Source: Hygrocybe punicea (lineage: Eukaryota; Basidiomycota; Agaricomycetes; Agaricales; Hygrophoraceae). From it: a stretch of 64,000 nucleotides of DNA. Numbering within the stretch: position 1 is the first letter of the stretch; each line of letters begins with the position of its first letter. Below are positions 11,450 through 22,750 of this stretch, in pieces. The stretch spans positions 3,782,001-3,846,000 of the forward strand of contig OY744461.1 of the NCBI GenBank assembly GCA_963556145.1, in the 5' to 3' direction. A model generated the notes under the pieces. The model was not told the DNA's origin, ran no database searches, and saw only the letters and a program-made list of their open reading frames with translations. The translations under genes were made by a program, and so were the position numbers.

Positions 11450-12356
11450 GGGGTGTGCGGATGTCGGGCTGGTTGGGCATTTAACTGGACGTGGGTATGA
11501 AGGAGTGCAATGGGTCATTCCTTCTCATTCTCTCCTCTAATGGCGCTCACTAGCTCTCACTCGAACAATATATATACGAAACTCTCGCTTGCATACATTT
11601 TTTGTTTCGTTCTCGCTGGTTTCGTCCGTCTCAAATAATAAATAATATAAATGTCAGTTTCCATTACGGGTTGTAAGTTCTGTCGCCGATCAGTAGTGCT
11701 TTATCTCACCCGCCTTGATTATGACCTTGCGGTTGCTGTCCGGCGGCCATGAACCGATTTACCCCGATTGATCATTGATCGATTCTATTGATCATCGATC
11801 GATCCGATCGCTTCAAATCGAGACTTGTATAACCAAGATAAAAATAAATAATGGTAAACGATTCCCTGGCTTATCCCTATAAATGTGAAAATCTGGCTCG
11901 TTACTAATAGCAGTGGACGATAGCGATTCTGATACTGAGTTTGAAAAAAATAGCTTACATAAACTTCCTTTCCGAGCCAAAGCAACAGATTCTCATGAAA
12001 AATAATCTGTAGCTCTCTCAGAAGTGAACCCAAAAATATGGTGCTTGAAGGGCACAATGACAGTGTTGATTAAATGCATTTGTACTTTTCAAAATTCTCA
12101 TAAATGCAAGGGATTTTAAATAATACAATATTTTGTGCAATCATTGAGCATGAAGACTGTTTGTGCAGGCATAAGGCCACAGGGAAGAACATACCATTAT
12201 TGCATTGGGAGAGCTAACAGGTTAAGTTTGAATAGAAAGGGAAGACACAGGAAATTTGCATAGTGTATCACAAAAATATAACTTCTTTTTGTCCACTTTC
12301 TCACTAGATTATTTAATTTCTCTTTAGATACATTTGAGAATATTCTGGAAAAATTC
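11450..12356. other. Intergenic, no gene seen
   Basis: P450 3' region followed by AT-rich DNA. It includes a cluster of six GATC sites in about 45 bp (11766-11810), part of an ATTGATCGAT-type local repeat. Confidence 0.5.
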
Positions 12357-12359
12357 TGA

Positions 12360-12742
12360 CACAGGGTGCATGGTAGCATACTGTGTAATGAAGTATGTTG
12401 AATTTATTGGACAAGTATACTGAATATTGTTATCATATTGTTGCACACAGTATTCAAATAGTATTCAAAATGATGATACAATATTTTGAGACCAAGTAAA
12501 TTACTAGTATTGAATGACACTTTTAGAATACTGCTTGAATAACAAGACATTTACTGAAATTATTGAAGTAGTATTGTAAAATTGCCATTCAATACTGGTA
12601 ATGTACTTTGTTTCAAAATATTTAATCATCATTTTTAATACTCTTTGAATACTGTGTGCAACAATATGATAACAATATTTAGTATACTTGTCCAATAAAT
12701 TCAACATACTGCATTATACAGTATACTACCATGCACCCTGTG
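12360..12742. mobile_element. MITE related to the large transposon at 12968
   Basis: A 383-bp AT-rich element without coding capacity. It begins CACAGGGTGCATGGTAGC and ends with the reverse complement, with pairing inward for roughly 90 bp. TGA lies directly outside both ends (12357-12359, 12743-12745). Its terminal ~90 bp resemble the ends of the 12968-19595 element, including GACAAGTATACT, so it is probably moved by that transposase. Confidence 0.85.
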
Positions 12743-12967
12743 TGAGAATAAGATGGCTTTGGAATGTATTTTCTCCAATTTTCTTTAGTTATAGCATGGG
12801 GTATTTGTTTGGAAACACTATAACATGCCCCGCAGGGCAGATTTTTTTTTGATTCTACTCTCCCAGCTTCTGTAAATGCTTGCTACTGTAAACAGTCTCT
12901 AGTCAATCCCTGACAAATAAACACCTAGACACATTGAATATAACTTATGTTGTTTGTGTTGATATGA

Positions 12968-13169
12968 CACAGGGTGCACAGTAGCATACCATGTCACACA
13001 GTATCTTGAAAGTACTTGACAAGTATACTAAATATCATTACCGTAACATTCAACATGGTATTGTAACAGTATTCAGACATAAACTACAATACTTGTGCTC
13101 AAATTCATCTGAAGGTATGAAGGCAAATGAGACTTATACCTTTTCAATAACATCAAGCCTTTTGTTTCA
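12968..13169 (+). repeat. Left terminal inverted repeat (outer part)
   Basis: Matches the reverse complement of about 19385-19595 closely. The final ~16 bp of the repeat (to GGGTGGCGGAAC) lie at 13615-13630, beyond the palindromic insert. Confidence 0.92.
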
Positions 13170-13614
13170 CTACTTTTACTGTATCTACAGCAAAGTACCG
13201 TATAGTTCGGATAGAATACTTGCAGCCTAAGATGAATAAAAGTATTAAACTAGTAAGGAAGTTGTGCCACTTTCACTACTAGGATACCTTTTGAATCCTT
13301 TCAAGATACAGTGTGAAATAGTATAGTACTGTTGCCATATTGTAGATTTAAGATACTGTGTCAATACTTTTAAGATACTGTTTCAGTACTTTTATTATAA
13401 TAAAAGTATCTTAAAAGTATTGACACAGTATCTTAAATCCACAATATGGCGATAGTACTATACTATTTCACACTGTATCTTGAAAGGATTCAAAAGGTAT
13501 CCTAGTAGTGAAAGTGGCACAACTTCCTTACTAGTTTAATACTTTTATTCATCTTAGGCTGCAAGTATTCTATCTGAACTATACAGTACTTTGCTGTAGA
13601 TACAGTAAAAGTAG
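13170..13614. mobile_element. Near-perfect palindrome inserted in the left TIR
   Basis: Two arms of about 200-220 bp (starting CTACTTTTACTGTATC) face each other around an AT-rich centre near 13397. The left arm carries about 20 extra bases by the centre. The right TIR of the host element lacks it, so it inserted after the element formed. It is built of AAGATACTGT / AGTACTTTT phrases. No clean target duplication is seen because the arm ends resemble the target. Confidence 0.8.
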
Positions 13615-13766
13615 CAAGGGGGTGGCGGAACCCGAATCCCGCACCTGAGGTAGGGGGGGGGGGGGTCAGCCAGCGGGCCGATTTTTTTTTTTGAACTCCG
13701 GGGGTTTTGAGCTAGTTTGGCAGGGCAATTGCCCTATTCATGCCTGAGAAGTAGTAATAGAAGCAA

Positions 13767-16700
13767 ATGACACGTCCTATGAGTAAGACCAGTGAACGAA
13801 CCCTATTAACTTGCGTAACCATACAAAATGGCCAAGAAAAAAGAGTACGTGACAATAACTTCTACTCTGTACACATTGAACTCAGAGCTTGGATTACACT
13901 TAGTCGCACAAATCAATACACAACAGAGACCCAGCTACCATGTCCCGATTGTGGAGAAGTCATTCGAGTGGGCACCGCTGGCCCTAAAAATTTGGAAATT
14001 CATCGCAGGTCCAGGGCATGTCAAGCGGCACAAGCTGTTTGCAAACAAGAGGCACACAGTGGCTTGTTTAAAAGGCGGAAAGAAAGACCAGATGCATCTC
14101 TGCTCACCTTCTTTGGATCGCAGCAAGTGCTCAATCCATGCACAGTGTCGGCACCCTCACTTGTCCATGCACCGCCTATTGATCTCGTAGCGTTGGCATC
14201 AGCATCAGAAAAGGTTAACGCTGAACACAACTCCATACCGCCATGTGTGATTGCGGGACGCCTACTCCGAGAACTCGATCAAAAGAAGAGGAAGATTCCC
14301 AAATCCACCCCCCTTGCAGATGCAGATCATCCCTTGGCGGTGTTCTCCGGCGATCCAGCGGCTTGCATTGACCCAGACAAGGACGACTGGGAAGACCTCT
14401 TGAACCCAATGATGAAGCGGGCATTCGACTGGGGGTCAAATTCAGAGAATAGTCAGCTGAACGAAATCGCACGACGTGGGAAGAATGGAATAGATGGATT
14501 TCACAACTTCATTGAATATTTCGTGATACACCGTGGTCTGCAGGGCGCACTAATTGAAGTCAAAGTTGGAATACTTCTGGCAGCGATCGACCTTGAGTGC
14601 GTATTCAAAACCTATATTTGAATTTCATAATAACAACAATCAAACGGAAAAGATTCTCACCTACTGCCGTTGAGACTGGTACCACTCCGGCTACTGCAAC
14701 AACAGACGTTATTGATGTGGATGAGATCGAGGAGGCACTCGTTGATCTCTCGACGTCCTCAATGCCAATGAGCGCCAACCACGCACAGCCACCTGCAAAG
14801 CCCGCCTTTGATACTCCTTGCCATGGGATTGTCGTCTCGTTCCCCCCTGGCAAAAATCAACATACCTCATATCCTTTCGGCCTCCATAATGAACGACCTC
14901 TTCCATGGAACTACCAGTCAGCCAACGAGAAGTTCTTCTTGCAATCCCATGCATGTTCAAAACAAAGGGCGGCGGATGACCAGCCTTGTACCGCATGTCA
15001 AGACCTGAAATCCAATTCTTTGTATCAAGGCATTATTGAACGTATAGAACATGGCATACACGAAAATACCCCTCTGGCATACCATCCAATTGGTGGTCTA
15101 GTTGCTATTGTCAAGCGGAAGACAGACCTGGTACAGCAGTTGCGCTTCATGAAGTTGAATGATAGCCGCAAACTGGTGGGGAAGGCGACTGCATTGGAGG
15201 ACCACAAGCAGTGGATAATGGCTGTCGCCAGTGGTAATGTTGACAGAGTCGCATCGCTGGTTCAAGCAGGCTTGAAAAACCATGCCAGTGTACGCACCCT
15301 CATTAGGGAGTATGAACGTGCATCGCTGAAACTGTATCGTCCAAGAGGGTATACACAGGAGGATATAATGCGGTCTATCGTGATGCTTCGCCTCGGCGGT
15401 TCACGCGTCGCCGATTTTGCACATAGATCAATGTCCTTGCCGAGTGTGACAACTGCAAGGCGAAATGCTATCATCCGTCCCCTCACTGTCTCCCCCTCGA
15501 CGCCCTCCGTCATGGAAGTCGAGTCCAATATCGTTGCCTGTTTTGAAGCATTATCCCACATGGATAACGAGAGCATAGGACGTACCCGAATCGTGCACCA
15601 AGTCTTGATGTTGGACGAGATCGCAGTCGAGAAAAGACCTCGATGGGATGACCGAAGTAATTGTATTGTCGGGGCGTGTCGGGAACATAGCGGGGCGATT
15701 CCCCTCGAGTTTTGCTCTGAGAAGGAACTGGACCTATTTTGTGATGCACTAGACAGCGGTCAGGTTCATTTAGCATGCGAGGTAAGACTCTTGGTTGTGA
15801 AATAGTACTTGTATGTAATTTACATCACTCTAGGCTACAGTGGGCGCTCTTGGTGCGCTATCCGACGATCCACACGAGTATTCTGCACGTCCTGTCCTTT
15901 TCTCAGGTACATGTAAAAAGGAAACAGGTGTCGAGCATGCCAAACTTATCCGAACTGTTCTGACTGCAGCGGAGAAGAAGAAGGATTATCATGGCATCAC
16001 CTACCGAACTGTCTGTATAGCATCCGATGGCGAGTCGAAGCGCGGTGACGCCCTGGTCCTCATTACCATGAAAGATACCTTAAATTCTCAGTCGCCTATC
16101 TACTCCCAACTCCATACACTTGATCTCATGAATCTCCTTGTGGGAAAGGATGACATTACCGTTGACAAGGATTTCAAACACGTCTTCAAACGCCAACGGA
16201 ATCTCATGATGCGGAATAAAGGCATTGACATCCAAGGCTTCTGCGTCACCCCAGCCATCCTTCGAGCACAGTTGCAGTCCAATGGTGTTTCATCATGCCG
16301 ACTCAACGCGTTACTGAACCCGAACGATAAGCAGGACGTGGTTCTTGGATATTCTCTTTTGAAAGAGATTTGGTCACTTCCCCCGGCGCCAGCTACATCC
16401 AGTCCAGCTTTTGCGCGTGCACGTCAGGCTTTGCATGTCTACGGCCAGTTTGCACACCACCTTATAATGCCTTACATTTCAGTCGATCTCGACCTCGACA
16501 AGCAGCTTATTCACTTGAGTGCAGCTGCACACATTGCCCTGTATTTATACACCGAGAACTGCGCTCGCACCCGATTCATGCCCAATCAGTCCTACGTCGA
16601 CATCATGCTGATGGTGAAAAACGCTTACTTTTGCGTGGCAAAGTGCAAAGTCGACGATCTGAAGGGAAAATTCTATTTGATATTGCTTGGCACGGATCGG

Positions 16701-19254
16701 CTGGAGTCTCTTTTTGGGCTCATACGAACAGCCGTTGGAACAGATTGTAACGTCGATGTCTTGCAGCTTGGTAGTCGAGCATCAGGCTTGACAGAGGTTG
16801 GTGTTATCTTAGCCATTCACCCTGAATGGGATCACGGCCCTCGACGTCTCAAGCTCCCTGCCATCACGAAGGACTCTGGTGATATCAGCACCAAGGTTGA
16901 TCACATTAACCCGGCTTCATGGCTGGGCAATGTGGAAGTTGAGCCTGTAAATCTCCATACGTGTTGGATTCTGGGCCGCCGAAAGGCAATAGAACTCATC
17001 CCCGATGCTGATGCAACATTCGGCCGGCTCTCTCAGACACCAGGAGTCGACGTGCTATCACCTTTTGGCGAAATCCTCGTGAACCAGCGTGATCTTGACG
17101 AGGAGACAGACTGCTCTGAGTTAACCAGTGTTCAACCGATCGGCATTCCTCTGCAATTGGCTACGAGTGGTCATGCCACTGCCTCACCGCCAATGCTTGC
17201 CTCTTACACGCATAGTGGAGATATGGAGGATGCGATGGCTGAAGAACACCCACGAGGCTGCACCACAGTGGATATCCAAATCAACGGCCGAAAGACAACA
17301 AAACCAAAAGCATTGCGCGATAGAATGATGTATCGCACTAATCGCGCATCAACAGATCGACTGAAGCGTGTCCAGGAGATGCCATGTTTTAGCAATGCCG
17401 CATCTGTGGATTCCAATATCATTTCGTTTGACAGTCCACTGGGAGGACCAGCCCTTCGTATTGGCAACCCCATCGCAGCATTGGTCTGCTGTGAGGACCA
17501 AGTCTTTCTTGCTATCGCTCAAGTCAATCAGCTCCGCTTTGCCTCCGAACATAGTCTTCAAGAACTGGGACTTCATCTTTTAGCGGACAGCACGGCCAAG
17601 ATCAATTTTCAAATACTTCACCTCAGACAAGCAAGCGCGGCTGATGATCCAGATCAAAAATATGACTGGGTTTGGTCTTTAAACATGGATGGAATGTGTG
17701 AAGAGGTTCCTGGCCGTCTTGTACAGCCTATCAATCCAGCGGTGTCTATCCAAACGGCTGGGAAACCAACATACTTATTCGAAAGCTCTGTCTTGCTCAC
17801 TATTGCTGCCAGCCTACATCAAGAATTGTTGCCTCAGGACGTTCATGTGATCCCTGAGGTGAAACGCTCGGAAACATTTCCATACCGGAATTCAGGTCAG
17901 CACTACAGCCCTGATTCGTGAGCTATTGTCTAACATGGAATGTTATTCTTCTCAGGGAAGGCATGTTTTGTTTGCGAGCATGATTTGAATCCACGTTCTC
18001 TGGGCTTAAATGACGAAAATTCCTTGTGCTCAAAATGTGGTCCACGAACCCAACTAGGTCGTGGTTCAAATGCGCAACGTATCCTAGAACATATGGGTGC
18101 CCATATTTTGCACGACACTTCTGTTGATCGGTCACATGAGCCTTGCGGTATGTGTCTGCGTCCAGCCCCAACATGCTTGTTTTTCCTCAAGAAAGGGCGA
18201 GGCTTTGCAGCGGGGCACAATGTGGACCTGAGCCGATCCACTTGTATCAACTTAATCCGTTTCAACTATGCGAGTGCTCTGACATCGTCGACAGCTGCTC
18301 CTTGCTCAAATGTTCCCAAGATTTGTCCATTATGCCCTACGAACAGCCCTGCTGTTTGGTCATACAACCTTGAGGCCCATTTTCGTGGCCGGCACAAAAT
18401 AACATCACCCAATGACTTCCCTCTGGACACTCCAATCTCGGAAGCAGAGAAAGGTGCACTTTTGAAGAAGTGGAAATCCCGGTTCAAGATTTACAAACGA
18501 CGAAACCTACAGTCAAAGAAGTTGCCATTAGTGCTCTCTGAAGCGCATAGTTCCCGCTTGGCGCTGCGGTAAGACTATCTAATTTTTCATTTGTCATTGA
18601 ATGCTAACCTGCGACTAATCGTTCAGTGTCGCGAATTCAGACGGCAATCTCCCTGAGCCCATTTCAGGCACAGAAAAGGAATCCGATTATGATACAGACT
18701 GTGACTCACAAGATTCTAACATCCCTAATGACGACATTGTGGATGCCGAGGTTCCTGATAATGCGGCCTTCGAGGATAACTTGGAAAACCACAACGCTGC
18801 ACTAGCCGAGCCCGACATTGACCGGGATGTGATGGTGACCGATCTTCTACCTATGATCACAACCCCAGTACCAGACTGTTTGTCGACACTCCCAGTTCAA
18901 GACCGCATTCCCCCCGATCCTGATCCGAACACCAAAGCCCCCGAATCTCATCTCACAGTGACTAATGCTTCGGTTCGGACACATCGTATCCGGAAGACAC
19001 GGGTTATTGATCTGAAAGGGTGTGAATGTGGAAAGGAGGTAACACAAGCTGAAATTGAAGCAGGAGATTCAGTGGTGCATTGTAGAGTTCATGGTTGCGA
19101 GACTGTCTGGGTGAGCCTTATTGTTTTGACCTACCTGGTATCTAATTGAAGTACTTAGTTCCACCGGAACTGCATGGAATTAGACCAATCTGTGCCCAAG
19201 AATTGGTCATGCCCCAGTTGTCGAGGAAGCAGGAATAAACGTCGTCGCACATAG
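13767..19254 (+). CDS. Transposase-like protein with zinc finger, RNase H-like core and PHD-like finger
   Basis: Six exons join in frame (13767-14596, 14653-15781, 15834-17895, 17956-18568, 18627-19110, 19159-19254) to give 1,737 residues with no internal stop. Domains in order: an N-terminal Cys/His finger (CPDCGEV...HRRSRAC); a linker; a second Cys-rich patch (ACSKQ...CTAC); a candidate RNase H-fold core with VLMLDEIAVEK followed by IVGACREHSG (first Asp), IASDGESKRGD (possible second acid) and GTDRLESLFGLIRT (candidate third acid); a Cys-rich region with paired CxxC (CFVCEHD, CSKCG, CPLCP); an acidic linker; and CECG...CRVHGCETVWFHRNCMEL...WSCPSC, a PHD-type pattern. The 'DxxE...G' and 'DRLESLFG' phrases recall P-element/THAP9 transposases. 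That is my inference from pattern. Its place between terminal repeats supports a transposase role. Such PHD fingers read histone tails in other proteins, so target choice by chromatin is possible but not shown. Confidence 0.85.
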
Positions 19255-19368
19255 TTATGGATAAAATTATATGTCATGTGCAAATAATTGCCTTTTTGAG
19301 AAGGAGGGGGGGGGGGGGGTGGTCTCGGGTCTTGAAAAAATAAATATGAGGGTATATCGGAGCTTCGC

Positions 19369-19595
19369 GTTCCGCCACCCCCTTGAAAAGTAGTGAAACA
19401 AAAGGCTTGATGTTATTGAAAGGGTATAAGTCTCATTTGCCTTCATACCTTCAGATGAATTTGAGCACAAGTATTGTAGTTTATGTCTGAATACTGTTAC
19501 AATACCATGTTGAATGTTACGGTAATGATATTTAGTATACTTGTCAAGTACTTTCAAGATACTGTGTGACATGGTATGCTACTGCGCACCCTGTG
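19369..19595 (-). repeat. Right terminal inverted repeat
   Basis: An uninterrupted 227-bp copy of the left terminal repeat in reverse orientation. It shows what the left end looked like before the palindrome inserted. Confidence 0.92.
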
Positions 19596-20333
19596 TGATT
19601 ATTTCTTTCCATTCAAAAATATTATTAATTTTTTATTCTATTGTCCACTGATACCGGTATCGGGCCGAAAATCTGACATTTTGACTGAATACCAAATTTT
19701 TGTCTGGATCCGGGATCTACCTTAGTACAGATAAGCCGCCTAGTACCACAAAGCTTTCCCTTTGTTTCTTGTTGCTCAGAGTGTTGTTATGAACGATATT
19801 CTGTATGCTCGTTGCCACAGTGCCACCGGTACTGTGTTGTATTGCAAGTGCATGATATATAAAGGTTGAACGTTGAACGTTGAACGTTGAAAGTTGAACA
19901 ATGCACGATTCGATGAGCAGTGCTGGTATCAAGGCGGTCAAGCGCTTACCGGCTGAGGCCTCCGGCCGTTTTTCCTCCTCTTCCTGAAATTCTGATGGTC
20001 TTCAAGTTTATGATAGGCCCCGCCTTCTGCTGGAAACCAGCCTGAGAGCGTACAGCGTCGGTTGCCTCACTCAGAGCGTCGGTAATCTTGTGTGGAGAGG
20101 CTAGAAGAAAGTCCTGAGGCCGCCGGGTGATTGCCATATGTAGAAGCCGTAACTACCTGGCTCTCTTGAGAGAACCCTGAATCCAGGAACAACTCCTATG
20201 TTCCTCATAAACAGCTCCAATAAACTCGTTTTCATCCACCCATTTCCTTGCCCAGGATCATAGTAGTGAAAGTCCCGCCCCCGCCCCTCCTCAACGAAGC
20301 CCACCCAGCCAGTGATTTCAAGTTTGGCCCAAC
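19596..20333. other. Intergenic with a GTTGAACGTT tandem motif
   Basis: No gene seen. At about 19863-19900 the decamer-like phrase TTGAACG is repeated four times in tandem (the last copy changed); the same phrase recurs at 24909-24929. Confidence 0.5.
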
Positions 20334-22026
20334 ATGGTTGACTGGATGTCTCCCCAAGTGATCGCTGCAGATGGATGTGCGTATGTTTGCCGAGGCAAAG
20401 GCTTGATTGAATGAATCATGGTACTGACGTCTTGCCCCCTCCTCTCTTTCCAGTCATCTTTCTGAAGCTCATGCACGTAATCCTTGGAATGTACCTGTGA
20501 GCGCTTCCGTCGAGCGCCATTTCTTTTATTTATTTATTTATTCGTCCCCCCTTCACCACTCTCAGCTGGGAATGGTTCAACAGCCTGCGATTTGACTGGC
20601 AATACATCTCTGGAAAGAAGAAATTTCGGTGGCCTCTGGTGAGCACAAAAGTTATCGTATTTTTTTGCGGTCTTGATGATTAATTAAAAAAACCATTTCA
20701 AACCAGGCCTTTTACTTCTTGAACAGATACGCTCTTCTCTTCGCACTCATCGGAATGTAAGTCTGGGTGATTCGTATCATCGTTGGAAGGCAGTATCTGA
20801 CCTCTCGATAGCGCCGTTGCCCTTAATATAACGACGTGAGTCAACAATATAAAATAAACAAGCAATATTTTCATGACGCGTCTACTGACCATTTCACGAC
20901 AGGGAGGTTGATTGCCAGGCCCTCTATACCTTTAACCAGGTACGTAACGCCCGACGCAATCGACACTTTCTCAAATCTCCTTACCTTCTATTAGTTGACG
21001 GGCAACATGGCCGTCGGACTCGTTAGCATCAATCTCTCTATCCGGACGTGAGTTTACCACATTCCTTGTTTCCAAAAAAAAGTTGGTTAAGGTCCCACTC
21101 GTCCCAACCAGCATGGCCGTGTGGGGTCAACGATGGTTCATCGTCGTACCGCTGATCATCATCATCTTGGGACACTGGTCCATCCTCATGCACGGTGAGA
21201 GCCGCCCTCCTCCCTCCCACTGCTGTCATATAACCCACGCCATTTACCCTCCCCCATAGGTGTCCTCCTCAAAGCCAAATGGGACCCAGCCGCCGGATGC
21301 GTCATCACCGAAACCAATCCAACGATAATATCCGCCACCTTTATATATTCGATGTGTTTCGATTTTGTCGTGCTTTGCCTGACAGCGGTCGGCTTGCACA
21401 CGTCGGCCGCAGGTCGTTCGCGTATCGGCACCCTGATCTTTGCGGACGGTTTGGTGTACTTTATCGTCGCGTGAGTTTTTGGTTATAGTTTCTCTCCTTG
21501 TTATTGGTATCTGCTGTGTGCGAAAAAAAAAAATCGAACGAAGGAATTACCGCTAAATTCGAGTTCCTGCTTGTTTGTTTAGATTCCTGGCCAACTTGGT
21601 CGCAGTGGTATGTCAAATATTTCATCTTATCTTCCACATGACCTGACAGTTTTCCATCTTTGTCCTTCAGACCTTCATCCTGCTCAATTTGAACCCCGTC
21701 ATGTCAATCATAGCGACAGTCCCCGCTGCCACCGCATCAACCGTAAGTCTTCTCCCCCGCGCAAACACCGCCTTGTTGTTTAACGTACACGACACATGTA
21801 CGGAAAACAGATAGTGACATGCAAAGCCATCCGTCGGTTAGCCAATTACACAACAACAGGCGCGGAAGTGTACCAGTACGTGTCTCTTCATCCACTCGTT
21901 CCCCCCCTCCCTTGCCAGTCTTTACTGATTCGTGGTCTGGGGATGAAGAGCTGTCTCGGCGAATTCTACCATTGCTGTAACTCGATCCAAGGCAACCGCA
22001 AACCCGACGGTCTCGATTGGATCTAA
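20334..22026 (+). CDS. Multi-pass membrane protein, paralogue B
   Basis: A spliced gene of at least twelve small exons, starting MVDWMSP at 20334. Exon joins give the same landmarks as paralogues A and C: LWEW, KFRWPL, QLTGNMAVGL, MAVWGQRW, ILGHWS, TFIYSMCFD, LIFADGLVYF, a six- to seven-helix hydrophobic profile, and ATVPAATAST followed by RRLAN. Introns are 50-90 nt. The C-terminus is uncertain. Reading straight on from 21811 gives a stop at 22026 and a short tail, while splicing the GTACGT...CCAG at about 21875-21920 changes frame and stops at once. It lacks the long hydrophilic tail of A and C. No function is known for the family. Confidence 0.8.
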
Positions 22027-22750
22027 TCATGGGGGCGTGCATGTGCAAGTACGTCATGGTCGTCCTCACCAAAACAGCTTTCTTTTTCTCATCTAATGAT
22101 ACCCTCTCCTTCTGTCCCACGCAAACTTTTCCGTCTATCTCGCCATACTCAGATGCAGACATTTGAACATCCGGAGCTGTCGCATCACCCGTCCGAGTTA
22201 AAGAGTCATCTAGAACTTTAAGAGTCCTTTTTTTATTTATTTCTTTGGCTCGTGGTCACGGCGATGCTAGTTGTCGTTCGGGGGGGTGGTTGAGGCTCTT
22301 GATTCGTTCATCGGGAGCGTTTTGATTGTCGTCCCTTGTTCTGTGTAAATGGTTGGATCGTGTGCATCGGTGGATCTACTTTGGGCAAAAGAAAATATTC
22401 AATGTAACATTACATGTGAATTCAATGAGTGGGGGAGACGTACCATCCCTAAAACCCTTTTGTGATGTTTTAAGTTCTTACTTCCATGTCTACAGGCCAG
22501 TCTCCGAAATAAAGGAAATTGCCAGTGATTTCAGGGGTTAGTTCAAACACCCGGGCCATTTCATAACTTGGGGGTCATTATTGAAACTAACCACATGCAT
22601 TACATACCGGTTTGTGGGTTATTTAGCTGGAAATCAATTCAGTTCAGTGCTCAATGTCACTGTGCATCCTGCTGAGCCTCAGGCTCGCGTTTCAACCGTC
22701 AGAAACACCGGCATCAAAGCAATTCAGTTCTGTCTTCACCATCTCCAGCA

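Larger units (their letters stand above)
12968..19595 (+). mobile_element. Large intact DNA transposon, family unassigned
   Basis: The element starts CACAGGGTGCACAGTAGC and ends with the inverted equivalent (one C/A change in the first 20 bp). The inverted repeats are about 220 bp: the left is 12968-13169 plus 13615-13630, split by a palindromic insert; the right is 19369-19595. TGA stands outside both ends, as it does in the related MITE, suggesting a 3-bp target duplication. A single unbroken six-exon gene fills the interior. Runs of 13-14 G lie just inside both inverted repeats (about 13657 and 19305). CAC...GTG ends with a 3-bp duplication recall CACTA elements, but the transposase core reads more like the P/THAP9 group (see the gene). 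Confidence 0.9.

Noticed and set aside
12991..13230. 79-codon open frame in the left TIR and its twin at 19267-19572 on the other strand
   Set aside because: Both are the same terminal repeat read in opposite directions; the related MITE has only a diverged version. TIR sequence, not a gene.
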